Positions 1-5,065 of a stretch of DNA of 8,233 nucleotides are shown here, piece after piece; position 1 is the first letter of the stretch, and each line of letters begins with the position of its first letter. Position numbers and translations under genes: made by a program. This DNA comes from an uncultured Rothia sp. (lineage in GTDB: Bacteria > Actinomycetota > Actinomycetes > Actinomycetales > Micrococcaceae), in contig CALGXU010000303.1 in NCBI GenBank assembly GCA_937935205.1, forward strand, positions 1 to 8,233. Reading direction: 5' to 3'. Below the pieces are notes generated by a model. The model did no database searches. It had not been told where the DNA came from and worked only from the letters and a program-made list of their open reading frames with translations.

Positions 1-1
1 G

Positions 2-583
2 TGCGTGTTCTCCTCCTCCGAGCACATTGGTAAGAGCTACGTGCGTCAGGAGTCCGAGGGCGACGAACTGATTCTGCGCGAACCGGCGATGAAGGTCTTC
101 ATTGATTTCCTCAACAATGAGGCGCTGGACCTGATTGTGGTTGACCCCGGCACCGATCACGAGTGCTACATTGAGCGCGCTCAGGTGCAGTGGATTGTCA
201 CTTCTCCCCGCAATGATGGCGCGAAAATGGCGTTGGTGCAGGACAACATGCAGATGCTGCTCGGCTCGCTGGTGTCCCCGGCGTCTGTGCTGCTGGTGGG
301 CGTTGACCCGGCCGACCCGTCCGGCACCTCCTTCGTGTTTGACCCGGATGAGACCGGCAACCCGCAGAGCCTGCTGGTGTTCACCTCGCCCATTGAGATT
401 GCGGCACTGGACCCGCATATTGAGGTGCGTTCGGCGAACGCCCTGGACATTCTGCGTTACGCCCTGGAGATTGGCGCACCGAGCGTGAAGGTGAACGCGA
501 TTAACCCGTCCACCGTGCTGACCGCGGCGCAGATTCGCGAGCTGCTGGAGATTGTGGGTTCGCAGCCCCACATGGGTGCCTAA
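2..583 (+). CDS. SseB-family protein, 3' part (5' end outside window)
   Basis: The reading frame is open from the first bases, so the gene begins upstream. The GTG at position 5 is only an internal valine codon, and about 193 codons are visible before TAA at 581-583. The visible part resembles the SseB family: an alternating strand/helix pattern with LREPAMKVFIDFL and LDLIVVDPG near the start. A second part follows, with IEIAALDPHIEVRSANALDILRYAL and a closing helix (TAAQIRELLEIVG), consistent with the SseB C-terminal domain. There is no signal peptide or membrane segment in the visible part, so the protein is probably cytoplasmic. SseB proteins are named after a Salmonella enhancer of serine sensitivity, and their biochemical role in actinobacteria is not established. 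The gene converges on the downstream Fur-family gene across a strong hairpin. Family assignment is from recognition of the sequence pattern and is moderately secure. Confidence 0.72.
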   Translation, partial: CVFSSSEHIGKSYVRQESEGDELILREPAMKVFIDFLNNEALDLIVVDPGTDHECYIERAQVQWIVTSPRNDGAKMALVQDNMQMLLGSLVSPASVLLVGVDPADPSGTSFVFDPDETGNPQSLLVFTSPIEIAALDPHIEVRSANALDILRYALEIGAPSVKVNAINPSTVLTAAQIRELLEIVGSQPHMGA

Positions 584-622
584 GCTCGTGCATTGAATAA
601 CAGTTCCTGCATCGAATACCTT

Positions 623-669
623 AAACCGTTGAGGCGGCGACACGAGTTGTGTCGCCGCCTCAACGGTTT
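623..669. terminator. Bidirectional hairpin terminator between sseB-like and fur genes
   Basis: There is a perfect 21-bp inverted repeat (623-643 with 649-669) around a 5-nt loop GAGTT. The stem is GC-rich in the middle and ends in AAA/TTT on both sides, giving a short U-run in either direction (TTTT at 667-670 on +, TTT on -). It lies 39 nt after the SseB-family stop and 44 nt after the end of the convergent Fur-family gene, so it can serve both. Confidence 0.85.
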
Positions 670-713
670 TAAACGCTCATGACCGAGCCTGCCCGAATCC
701 CCGGGCTATAGGG

Positions 714-1304
714 TTATGCCGCTAGGATGCGCGCTGCCGCTTCCTGCTGGGTGCGGGCGAGTGCCGCCTCCTGCTCGGTCTGGCAGTCTACGCACACGCC
801 CTGATAGAGTACGTCTGCGCTGAAGAGTGCCATGCCGTGAAAATCGCTGGGGGTTAGGCAGGGTGCGGAGCCGACTGCGCAGTCCACGTCTTCGACCTTG
901 CCGCAGCGTACGCAGAAGGCATGGTGGTGGTTGTCGCCCGTGCGGGTTTCGTAGAGTGCGGGGGTTCCCGGCGGCTCAAACTTGCGCAGCAGGTCGATAT
1001 CGGTCAGGTCGGCAAGAATCACGTAGACCGACTGAACAGTGATGGCGGGGATGCGCTCGCGGACTGCCTGCACGATGGTGTCGGCGGTGGAGTGCGGGTG
1101 TTCCTGCACTGCGTGGAGTACGGCGAGGCGCTGCTTGGTGACGCGGCGGCCCTTGGCGCGCAGACCGGTGGTCCATGCTTCTTCGAGCTGTTCGGGGCTC
1201 ATCGCGGAGAGCAGGGGCAGGCCGGTGGTGTGGGCGCAGCCGGTATTGTGATGGTCTGGGTGCTGGGTCTTCTTCGTTTCGGAGGTTGTCTTTGCGTCGG
1301 TCAT
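714..1304 (-). CDS. Fur-family transcriptional regulator (FurA/PerR-like)
   Basis: This is a 196-aa metal-responsive repressor of the ferric uptake regulator family, predicted to bind DNA as a metal-loaded dimer. Residues 50-110 carry the winged-helix part (RRVTKQRLAVLHAV, then ITVQSVYVILADLTDIDLLRKF). Residues 125-129 are the metal-binding DNHHH motif. Two CxxC pairs, C131/C134 and C171/C174, are the usual structural zinc site. Typical members are about 140-150 aa. Here an N-terminal extension of about 35 residues is present, including HPDHHNTGCAH. The ATG at 1304 is chosen because a -10-like hexamer sits 7 nt upstream, whereas the internal ATG at 1202 has neither promoter nor Shine-Dalgarno. 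Two palindromes upstream (1325-1363) suggest autoregulation. No catalase gene is visible next to it, so iron versus peroxide sensing cannot be settled. The family is certain; the subtype is not. Confidence 0.93.
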   Translation of the reverse strand: MTDAKTTSETKKTQHPDHHNTGCAHTTGLPLLSAMSPEQLEEAWTTGLRAKGRRVTKQRLAVLHAVQEHPHSTADTIVQAVRERIPAITVQSVYVILADLTDIDLLRKFEPPGTPALYETRTGDNHHHAFCVRCGKVEDVDCAVGSAPCLTPSDFHGMALFSADVLYQGVCVDCQTEQEAALARTQQEAAARILAA

Positions 1305-1311
1305 AGGTTTA

Positions 1312-1341
1312 AGTCTACACGTTATTATGAGAAACTCATCA
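1312..1341 (-). promoter_or_regulatory. Predicted leaderless promoter of the Fur-family gene
   Basis: On the minus strand TAGACT (1317-1312) matches the TAnnnT -10 consensus. Only 7 nt separate it from the ATG at 1304, so transcription would start at or next to the first codon. No Shine-Dalgarno lies in this gap. The -35 region is weak (TGATGA, 1341-1336, spacer 18) and lies inside the first operator palindrome. Confidence 0.5.
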
Positions 1342-1363
1342 TTATTTTATGAAAAACTCATAA
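1325..1363. promoter_or_regulatory. Two tandem 17-bp palindromes, likely Fur-family operator
   Basis: Box 1 is TTATGAG-AAA-CTCATCA (1325-1341) and box 2 is TTATGAA-AAA-CTCATAA (1347-1363). Both are 7-3-7 inverted repeats with the same AAA centre. Box 2 is imperfect at one pair, box 1 at one pair. Their centres are 22 bp apart, close to two helical turns, so bound dimers would lie on the same face. They overlap or abut the -35 region of the Fur-family gene, which fits autorepression. The AT-rich block stands out against GC-rich surroundings. The identity of the binding protein is inferred from position. Confidence 0.65.
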
Positions 1364-1454
1364 TAAGCCGGCAGGGCGTCCCTTTCATCCACTCTGTGGC
1401 GCCCCTCCTCGCCCCGGCCTCGGGTGTGAAGAGATGCCGTACAATCAAAGAACC

Positions 1455-1490
1455 TAGAGTAACCCGTACCGGCGATCACCATCAAGGAGG
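1455..1490 (+). promoter_or_regulatory. Possible -10 and Shine-Dalgarno for the small membrane protein
   Basis: TAGAGT at 1455-1460 fits a TAnnnT -10 element, but no good -35 is visible 16-18 bp upstream. AAGGAGG at 1484-1490 is a near-perfect Shine-Dalgarno placed 8 nt before the ATG at 1499, and it decides that start. Confidence 0.45.
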
Positions 1491-1498
1491 ATAGGGTT

Positions 1499-1762
1499 AT
1501 GGTGTACGACTTCACAAACCCCATCTACATTCTGCTGATGATTCTGCTCTTCGGTGTGCCCATCGTGACCCCGGTGATTTACGGTCAGTACCGCAGTACT
1601 ACAACCGGTTTTGACCTGGAGGGGCAGCTGATGCTCGGTCTGCTCTTCACCCTTTTCCTGGGTGCTTACGGCACGATTCTGCTCCTGGGTATTTTCCCGA
1701 CTGCTACGGCGCAGGTGATGGAGCAGGTGCCCCTGGTGAATATCCCGGGCGCCATTCCCTAA
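1499..1762 (+). CDS. Small two-helix membrane protein, unknown function
   Basis: This is an 87-aa protein that I do not recognise. It has two hydrophobic segments, about residues 8-28 (NPIYILLMILLFGVP and on) and 44-66 (MLGLLFTLFLGAYGTILLLG). They are joined by a short polar stretch with YRSTTTGFDLEG and followed by a tail of about 20 residues, so an integral membrane hairpin is likely. The start is firm because of the AAGGAGG at 1484-1490. The gene lies 140 bp upstream of htpX on the same strand. Co-transcription is possible, because no convincing terminator separates them; only a weak imperfect inverted repeat (AACGC at 1761-1765, GCGTT at 1783-1787) without a T-run is seen. Whether it works with HtpX is unknown. 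Confidence 0.78.
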   Translation: MVYDFTNPIYILLMILLFGVPIVTPVIYGQYRSTTTGFDLEGQLMLGLLFTLFLGAYGTILLLGIFPTATAQVMEQVPLVNIPGAIP

Positions 1763-1902
1763 CGCCTTCCGCATAGTTCGGTGCGTTGGTGACGCTCTGG
1801 GTGAATCCGCGCGCCATAAGGTGCGCTCGCGGGTGCTTGCACGTATCCTATAGAGTCAAGTACACGCTGTACGCGCTGGCCTATTTGCTCAGGAGGATAC
1901 CC
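1763..1902 (+). promoter_or_regulatory. htpX upstream region with Shine-Dalgarno
   Basis: AGGAGG at 1891-1896 lies 6 nt before the ATG at 1903 and sets the htpX start. A TAGAGT hexamer at 1851-1856, the same sequence as before the 1499 gene and the tRNA, could be a -10 giving a leader of about 40 nt. No fitting -35 is present at the expected spacing. TTGCAC at 1837-1842 is too close to that hexamer to be its partner. The frame is open upstream to 1786, but that extension has no ribosome binding site. Confidence 0.4.
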
Positions 1903-2787
1903 ATGCACAGCCATAACAATGGACTGAAAACTGCCCTGTTGATGGGCTCCATGGTGGGCATGATGCTGCTCATCGGTGGCCTGCTTTCGGCGACTTTCCG
2001 AACCTCCATTTTTATCTGGGTTATGGGCCTGTTCAGCTTGGGTTCGGTCGCGTACACCTACTGGAACTCCGATAAGCTCGCCCTGCGCTCCATGAACGCG
2101 TACCCGGTGAGCCGCGAAGAGGTTCCGGTGCTTTACGACATTGTGGAGGAGCTGTCCTCCCGCGCGGGTCAGCCCATGCCCGCCCTCTACGTGGCGCCGA
2201 CCATGACCCCGAACGCGTTTGCGACCGGTCGTAACCCGCAGAACGCGGCGGTGTGCTGCACCGAGGGTATTCTGCAGCTGCTGGATGAGCGCGAGATGCG
2301 CGGCGTGCTCGGCCACGAGCTGATGCACGTGTACAACCGCGATATTCTGACCTCTTCGGTGGCGGCGGGTATCGCCTCCATCATCGGTACGGTTGCCCAG
2401 TTCCTCTCGTTTGGCGCGATGTTTGGCGGTTCCAGCCGCGATGGTGAACGCGCCAACCCCCTCGCCATGTTCGTGATTGCCATGCTGGCTCCCATCGCTA
2501 CGCAGGTCATCCAGATGGCTATTAGCCGCACCCGCGAATTTGATGCCGACGAGGACGGCGCACGCCTGACCGGCGACCCGCTGGCTCTGGCTTCGGCGCT
2601 GAACAAGCTGGAGAGCGGCGTATCCATGTACCCGATGGACCCGAACAACCGCAACACTGAGGCGGCGAGCGCCATGATGATTGCGAATCCCTTCGGTTCG
2701 CTGAAGAACATGCTTTCTACTCATCCGCCGATGGATCAGCGTATTGCGCGTCTGCAGCAGCAGGCTCGTGAGATGGGTCAGTACTAA
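1903..2787 (+). CDS. htpX: HtpX-like M48 zinc metalloprotease
   Basis: This 294-aa integral membrane endopeptidase of family M48B degrades misfolded or damaged membrane proteins. The zinc motif is HELMH at residues 138-142 (H138, catalytic E139, H142), with the third ligand E212 in the SRTREFDADEDGA block. Hydrophobic segments lie at about 8-30 and 35-53 at the N-terminus, and at about 150-172 and 186-207 between the zinc ligands, the usual HtpX layout. The C-terminal STHPPMDQRIARL signature (272-284) is present. Length matches family members (about 285-300 aa) and all key residues are intact, so it should be active. The start at 1903 is preferred to the in-frame upstream extension because of the AGGAGG at 1891-1896. 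The gene ends before a strong bidirectional terminator shared with yajQ. In many bacteria htpX responds to envelope stress; the control here is not visible. Confidence 0.97.
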   Translation: MHSHNNGLKTALLMGSMVGMMLLIGGLLSATFRTSIFIWVMGLFSLGSVAYTYWNSDKLALRSMNAYPVSREEVPVLYDIVEELSSRAGQPMPALYVAPTMTPNAFATGRNPQNAAVCCTEGILQLLDEREMRGVLGHELMHVYNRDILTSSVAAGIASIIGTVAQFLSFGAMFGGSSRDGERANPLAMFVIAMLAPIATQVIQMAISRTREFDADEDGARLTGDPLALASALNKLESGVSMYPMDPNNRNTEAASAMMIANPFGSLKNMLSTHPPMDQRIARLQQQAREMGQY

Positions 2788-2812
2788 GTCTTTTCTCGGC
2801 TGAATTATCCGG

Positions 2813-2872
2813 GCATGAATATGACGTTGCATGAAATATGACCCGGGATGACGATTGTGACCCGCGATGACG
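2813..2872. repeat. Short degenerate direct repeats after htpX
   Basis: Two small repeat pairs sit in the 96 bp between the htpX stop and its terminator. GCATGAATATGAC (2813-2825) is echoed by GCATGAAATATGAC (2829-2842). TGACCCGGGATGACG (2839-2853) is echoed by TGACCCGCGATGACG (2858-2872) with a 19-bp period and one mismatch. No reading frame of note covers them. Their origin is unknown. Confidence 0.5.
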
Positions 2873-2883
2873 GGTTGGCAGAC

Positions 2884-2934
2884 AAAAAATCCTCGGGGTG
2901 GCTACTGTGGAAGTAGCCACCCCGAGGATTTTTT
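2884..2934. terminator. Bidirectional terminator between htpX and yajQ
   Basis: A perfect 23-bp inverted repeat (2884-2906 with 2912-2934) surrounds a 5-nt loop GTGGA. The GC-rich stem is flanked by six A on the left and six T on the right, so it forms an intrinsic terminator with a U-tract in both directions. It is placed between two convergent genes. Confidence 0.93.
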
Positions 2935-2968
2935 GCATGAGGATTTTTACGTTTCGGCTTCTAGTCGC

Positions 2969-3005
2969 CTCCCCTCACCCAGCGCGGGGCGGGGGAGGAG
3001 GGGAG
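2969..3005. repeat. Imperfect GC-rich hairpin downstream of yajQ
   Basis: CTCCCCTC (2969-2976) pairs fully with GAGGGGAG (2998-3005), with further C/G runs inside that could extend the stem imperfectly. It lies 14 nt after the yajQ stop on the minus strand and has no U-tract. It may be a 3'-end stabilising structure or an extra pause site ahead of the main terminator. Confidence 0.35.
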
Positions 3006-3019
3006 AGCCTCGCCTGAGC

Positions 3020-3511
3020 TTAGCGGTAGTTGACGAACTGCAGGTCAACCTCAAGGTCGGCGGACTTGAGCATTGCAATGACTTCCTGCAGGTCATCGCG
3101 GGACTTGGAGGAGACGCGCAGCTCATCGCCCTGGATGTTCGCCTTCACGCCCTTGGGGCCCTCTTCGCGGATCATCTTGGAGATCTTCTTCGCCTGATCC
3201 TGCGCGATGCCTTCCTTGATGGAGCACTCGATGCGGGTTTCCTTACCGGATGCGTAGGGCTTGCCGGAGTCTAGGGACTTCAGGGAGATGCCGCGCTTGA
3301 CCAGCTTGGACTGGAAAACGTCCAGCACTGCCAGGGCACGCTCTTCGGCGTTTGCCTTGATGAGGATCTTGTCGCCGGAGTAGTCGATTTCTGCGCCAAC
3401 GCCGCGGAAGTCGTAACGCTGGGAGATTTCCTTCTGCGCCTGGTGCAGTGCGTTGGAAACTTCCTGCTTGTCCACCTTGGACACAATGTCGAATGACGAT
3501 TCGCTAGCCAT
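3020..3511 (-). CDS. yajQ: YajQ-family nucleotide-binding protein
   Basis: This is a 163-aa cytoplasmic protein of the YajQ family (UPF0234), whose usual length is about 160 aa. Family hallmarks are the N-terminal SFDIVSKVDKQEV (6-18), RYDFRG at 32-37, and the C-terminal GDELRVSSKSRDDLQEVI (128-145) ending in LQFVNYR. Members have two ferredoxin-like halves and no catalytic centre. In Xanthomonas a homologue binds cyclic di-GMP and acts with a transcription factor; other members have been reported to bind nucleotides or RNA. Nothing here shows which role applies. The start is supported by a purine-rich AAAGGAAA on the minus strand at 3523-3516. The gene is monocistronic, divergent from the 3653 gene and convergent with htpX. 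Confidence 0.95.
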   Translation of the reverse strand: MASESSFDIVSKVDKQEVSNALHQAQKEISQRYDFRGVGAEIDYSGDKILIKANAEERALAVLDVFQSKLVKRGISLKSLDSGKPYASGKETRIECSIKEGIAQDQAKKISKMIREEGPKGVKANIQGDELRVSSKSRDDLQEVIAMLKSADLEVDLQFVNYR

Positions 3512-3557
3512 GGGCTTTCCTTTCGTGAATGAGGTGCTACTGGCACCGGTTAGTACT

Positions 3558-3586
3558 AGCCTACCGGGTTGGGGCTCTTGTTCACA
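3558..3586 (-). promoter_or_regulatory. Possible yajQ promoter
   Basis: On the minus strand TAGGCT (3563-3558) fits the TAnnnT -10 pattern, with a poor -35 candidate TGTGAA (3586-3581) at 17-bp spacing. It would give a leader of about 40 nt containing the Shine-Dalgarno. The assignment rests mainly on the -10 and the location in the divergent intergenic gap. Confidence 0.35.
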
Positions 3587-3652
3587 GCTAACTACCAGAA
3601 TAACGGGCCTGTTTTACAGGCGTTACTAACCTTAAAAGAGGACAATAGAAAT

Positions 3653-4039
3653 ATGACCACTCCTAACCTGTCCGCAACGGACCTGCGCACGAGCGAGGAA
3701 GCTCGCGACCTGCAAACCCTCCTTTTCATCGACCTGCATACCTCTTTGGGTGCTGAGCCCGAGGGTATTCCTGAGGCGGAGCGTCTCAACGAATTTGAGC
3801 GTCACGATATTCAGCTTGACCTGCATGAGGAAGATGCTGAGCCTTCTCCCTTTGACGGTATCGGTATCACTCTGACGGAGCCTTCGCTGGTGGCGCGTTT
3901 CCGCGGTGTTCGCCGTGATCTGGAACGTGAGATTGCCGGTGACATGTGCACTGTGGAGCAGGCGCGCCGCTACCTGGAGCACCTGGAGATTGTGCTTCTG
4001 CTTGAGCAGGATGGCGATACTCCTTCCCGCTCCTTCTAA
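3653..4039 (+). CDS. Hypothetical acidic protein, 128 aa
   Basis: I do not recognise this protein. The start is the ATG at 3653, preceded by AAAGAGGA (3635-3642) with a 10-nt gap. An upstream in-frame start at 3569 would add 28 residues but has no ribosome binding site. The protein is acidic, with clusters such as FERHDIQLDLHEEDAE around residues 48-64. It looks largely helical at the C-terminus (residues 83-120, with FRGVRRDLEREIAGDMCTVEQARRYLEHLEIVLLLE). There is no signal peptide or membrane segment, so it is probably cytoplasmic. It has one cysteine. Third codon positions are somewhat richer in T than in neighbouring genes. It is divergent from yajQ and upstream of tRNA-Tyr. That it is a real gene is supported by the Shine-Dalgarno and length; its function is unknown. 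Confidence 0.75.
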   Translation: MTTPNLSATDLRTSEEARDLQTLLFIDLHTSLGAEPEGIPEAERLNEFERHDIQLDLHEEDAEPSPFDGIGITLTEPSLVARFRGVRRDLEREIAGDMCTVEQARRYLEHLEIVLLLEQDGDTPSRSF

Positions 4040-4061
4040 AACCACTGTAGGCGGTGGCTTT
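4038..4061 (+). terminator. Weak terminator-like hairpin after the 3653 gene
   Basis: CCAC (4042-4045) pairs with GTGG (4054-4057). This is flanked by AAAA and CTTTT that can extend the stem with a one-base bulge and provide a T-run. The stem is short, so this is only a candidate. Confidence 0.3.
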
Positions 4062-4146
4062 TCACGGCTTTACTTATAGGGTGAGGGCGCGGGCTGCGAT
4101 AAATACAACCAGATATATAACCTTCGTCACAAAACCCTATGTGAAG

Positions 4147-4175
4147 TGTACAAGTCCCCAAAACTGCTGTAGAGT
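4147..4175 (+). promoter_or_regulatory. Promoter for tRNA-Tyr
   Basis: TGTACA (4147-4152) and TAGAGT (4170-4175) are separated by 17 bp, a plausible sigma-70-type pair. It would start a transcript near 4182, giving a leader of about 36 nt. That leader contains a small TCGCT-TG-AGCGA hairpin (4185-4196) before the mature tRNA. Confidence 0.55.
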
Positions 4176-4217
4176 AGTCTCTGTTCGCTTGAGCGAGCAA
4201 CTAGCACCTAGCTAGGC

Positions 4218-4299
4218 GGCAGGTTACCCGAGCGGCCAAAGGGGGCTGACTGTAAATCAGCTGGCACTGCCTACGGGGGTTCGAATCCCTCACCTGCCA
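4218..4299 (+). tRNA. tRNA-Tyr (anticodon GTA)
   Basis: The acceptor stem GGCAGGT (4218-4224) pairs fully with ACCTGCC (4292-4298), with discriminator A4299. The anticodon arm is GCTGA (4245-4249), loop 4250-4256, TCAGC (4257-4261). The anticodon at 4252-4254 is GTA, reading UAU/UAC. The T arm is GGGGG (4275-4279) and CCCTC (4287-4291) around TTCGAAT, with one G-U pair. The long variable arm (4262-4274) makes it a class II tRNA, as expected for bacterial tRNA-Tyr. The 3' CCA is not encoded and must be added enzymatically. Confidence 0.97.
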
Positions 4300-4304
4300 C
4301 AAAT

Positions 4305-4333
4305 AGCCCGGTTACGAAAGTAACCGGGCTTTT
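4305..4333 (+). terminator. Terminator of tRNA-Tyr
   Basis: A perfect 11-bp stem AGCCCGGTTAC (4305-4315) / GTAACCGGGCT (4320-4330) is closed by a GAAA tetraloop and followed by TTT, making TTTT with the last stem base. It starts 6 nt after the tRNA. Confidence 0.9.
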
Positions 4334-4619
4334 GTGTATCTAAAATCGGTTTCACGGTGGATCCCGCAGCGCTCTTCCACGATTGCGTCCGCATTTTTCA
4401 GATGCTCGCGCTTCCCCGGTGTTCGTATCGAGGCTTTCGTCAGGAGGTTGTAGGGAGCACCTGGGGGGCTTCGGGAGCAGGGTAGAGCGCCTCCATCACC
4501 CGGTGCGGACCCGTTCACTCGGCTATCCGCGACACGCCTAGAACCCGGCGGAATGTACCGCAGAAAGAACCAACTATGACGGCAAGCTGTCATATCTTTC
4601 ACAATGTTTGAATCCCAGG
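4334..4619. other. Gene-less interval between tRNA-Tyr and trxA
   Basis: I find no credible gene here. A 96-codon minus-strand frame (4312-4602) has no Shine-Dalgarno, ends inside the tRNA terminator and resembles no family. Features seen are an inverted repeat TATGAC-N8-GTCATA (4575-4594) and GTTTGAATCCC (4606-4616). The latter matches the tRNA T-arm segment 4279-4289 at 10 of 11 positions. The interval may be a decayed gene or a remnant of an integration, but neither is shown. Confidence 0.5.
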
Positions 4620-4663
4620 GCGAACAATTCGCGATTGGGGTCTTGAGGGTGTAGCTTTATCTC
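4620..4663 (+). promoter_or_regulatory. Predicted leaderless trxA promoter with palindrome
   Basis: TAGCTT (4652-4657) is a -10-like hexamer ending 6 nt before the ATG at 4664. There is no Shine-Dalgarno at a usable distance: GAGGG at 4645-4649 is 14 nt away and upstream of the -10. A perfect 5-3-5 palindrome GCGAA-CAA-TTCGC (4620-4632) covers the expected -35 region, where no good -35 match is seen. It may be an operator or activator site. Confidence 0.45.
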
Positions 4664-5041
4664 ATGGCTACTATTGAAATTACTCAGCAGAACCTGACTG
4701 CTACCGTCGAGAGCAACGACATCGTCTTCCTGGACTTCTGGGCAGATTGGTGCGGTCCCTGCAAGCAGTTCTCCCCCGTATACGAGGCGGCTTCGGAGAA
4801 GCACAGCGACATTGTTTTCGGCAAGGTCGACACCGAGGACCAGGGCCAGCTCGCTCAGGCAGCAGGCATCACCTCCATCCCCACCATCATGGGCTTCCGT
4901 GGCGGTATCCTGGTGTACCAGCAGGCTGGCGCACTGCGCGAAGACCAGCTGGAGACCGTGATCGGTTCGATCCGCGAGCTCGACATGGACAAGGTCCGTG
5001 CAGAGATTGCAGCAGCAGAGGGCTCGGCAGAGAAGAAGTAA
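4664..5041 (+). CDS. trxA: Thioredoxin
   Basis: This 125-aa cytoplasmic thiol-disulfide oxidoreductase reduces protein disulfides and is itself recharged by thioredoxin reductase. The active site WCGPC is at residues 29-33 (C30, C33) within FLDFWADWCGPCK. The conserved cis-proline is P73 in TSIPT, and the GKVDTEDQ strand (53-60) and the GFRGG turn (77-81) match the thioredoxin fold. The canonical fold ends near residue 106; about 20 further residues, charged and alanine-rich, form a predicted helical tail (DKVRAEIAAAEGSAEKK). There is no signal peptide. No reductase gene adjoins it. The gene is convergent with the glycosylase gene and ends before a hairpin at 5066-5107. The symbol is assigned by family; actinobacteria often carry several thioredoxins, so the exact paralogue is uncertain. 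Confidence 0.95.
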   Translation: MATIEITQQNLTATVESNDIVFLDFWADWCGPCKQFSPVYEAASEKHSDIVFGKVDTEDQGQLAQAAGITSIPTIMGFRGGILVYQQAGALREDQLETVIGSIRELDMDKVRAEIAAAEGSAEKK

Positions 5042-5065
5042 GCTCACCACCACAAAAGAGCTTGA

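Noticed and set aside
5..7. GTG at position 5 as the start of the SseB-family gene
   Set aside because: The frame is open to the window edge and there is no room to see a ribosome binding site; the protein is more likely truncated by the window boundary.
921..1352. 143-codon plus-strand frame opposite the Fur-family gene
   Set aside because: Antisense shadow of a well-supported Fur gene; Gly/Val-rich with no family resemblance, and it runs into the operator region.
1761..1787. Inverted repeat AACGC/GCGTT after the small membrane protein as a terminator
   Set aside because: Only a 5-bp outer stem with mismatches inside and no T-run; too weak to call.
1759..2832. Long 357-codon open frame on the minus strand opposite htpX
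   Set aside because: It lies antisense to the clearly coding htpX. The product is a His/Arg/Gly-rich composition typical of a shadow frame in high-GC DNA, with no recognisable domain.
4575..4594. TATGAC-N8-GTCATA inverted repeat as a trxA operator
   Set aside because: It is about 60 bp upstream of the predicted -10, and 6-bp arms with an 8-nt spacer are not unusual by chance; kept only as a note in the interval description.
4312..4602. 96-codon minus-strand frame between the tRNA and trxA
   Set aside because: No Shine-Dalgarno or promoter, an irregular Ser/Arg/Pro-rich product, and it ends inside the tRNA terminator hairpin. It could at most be gene debris.
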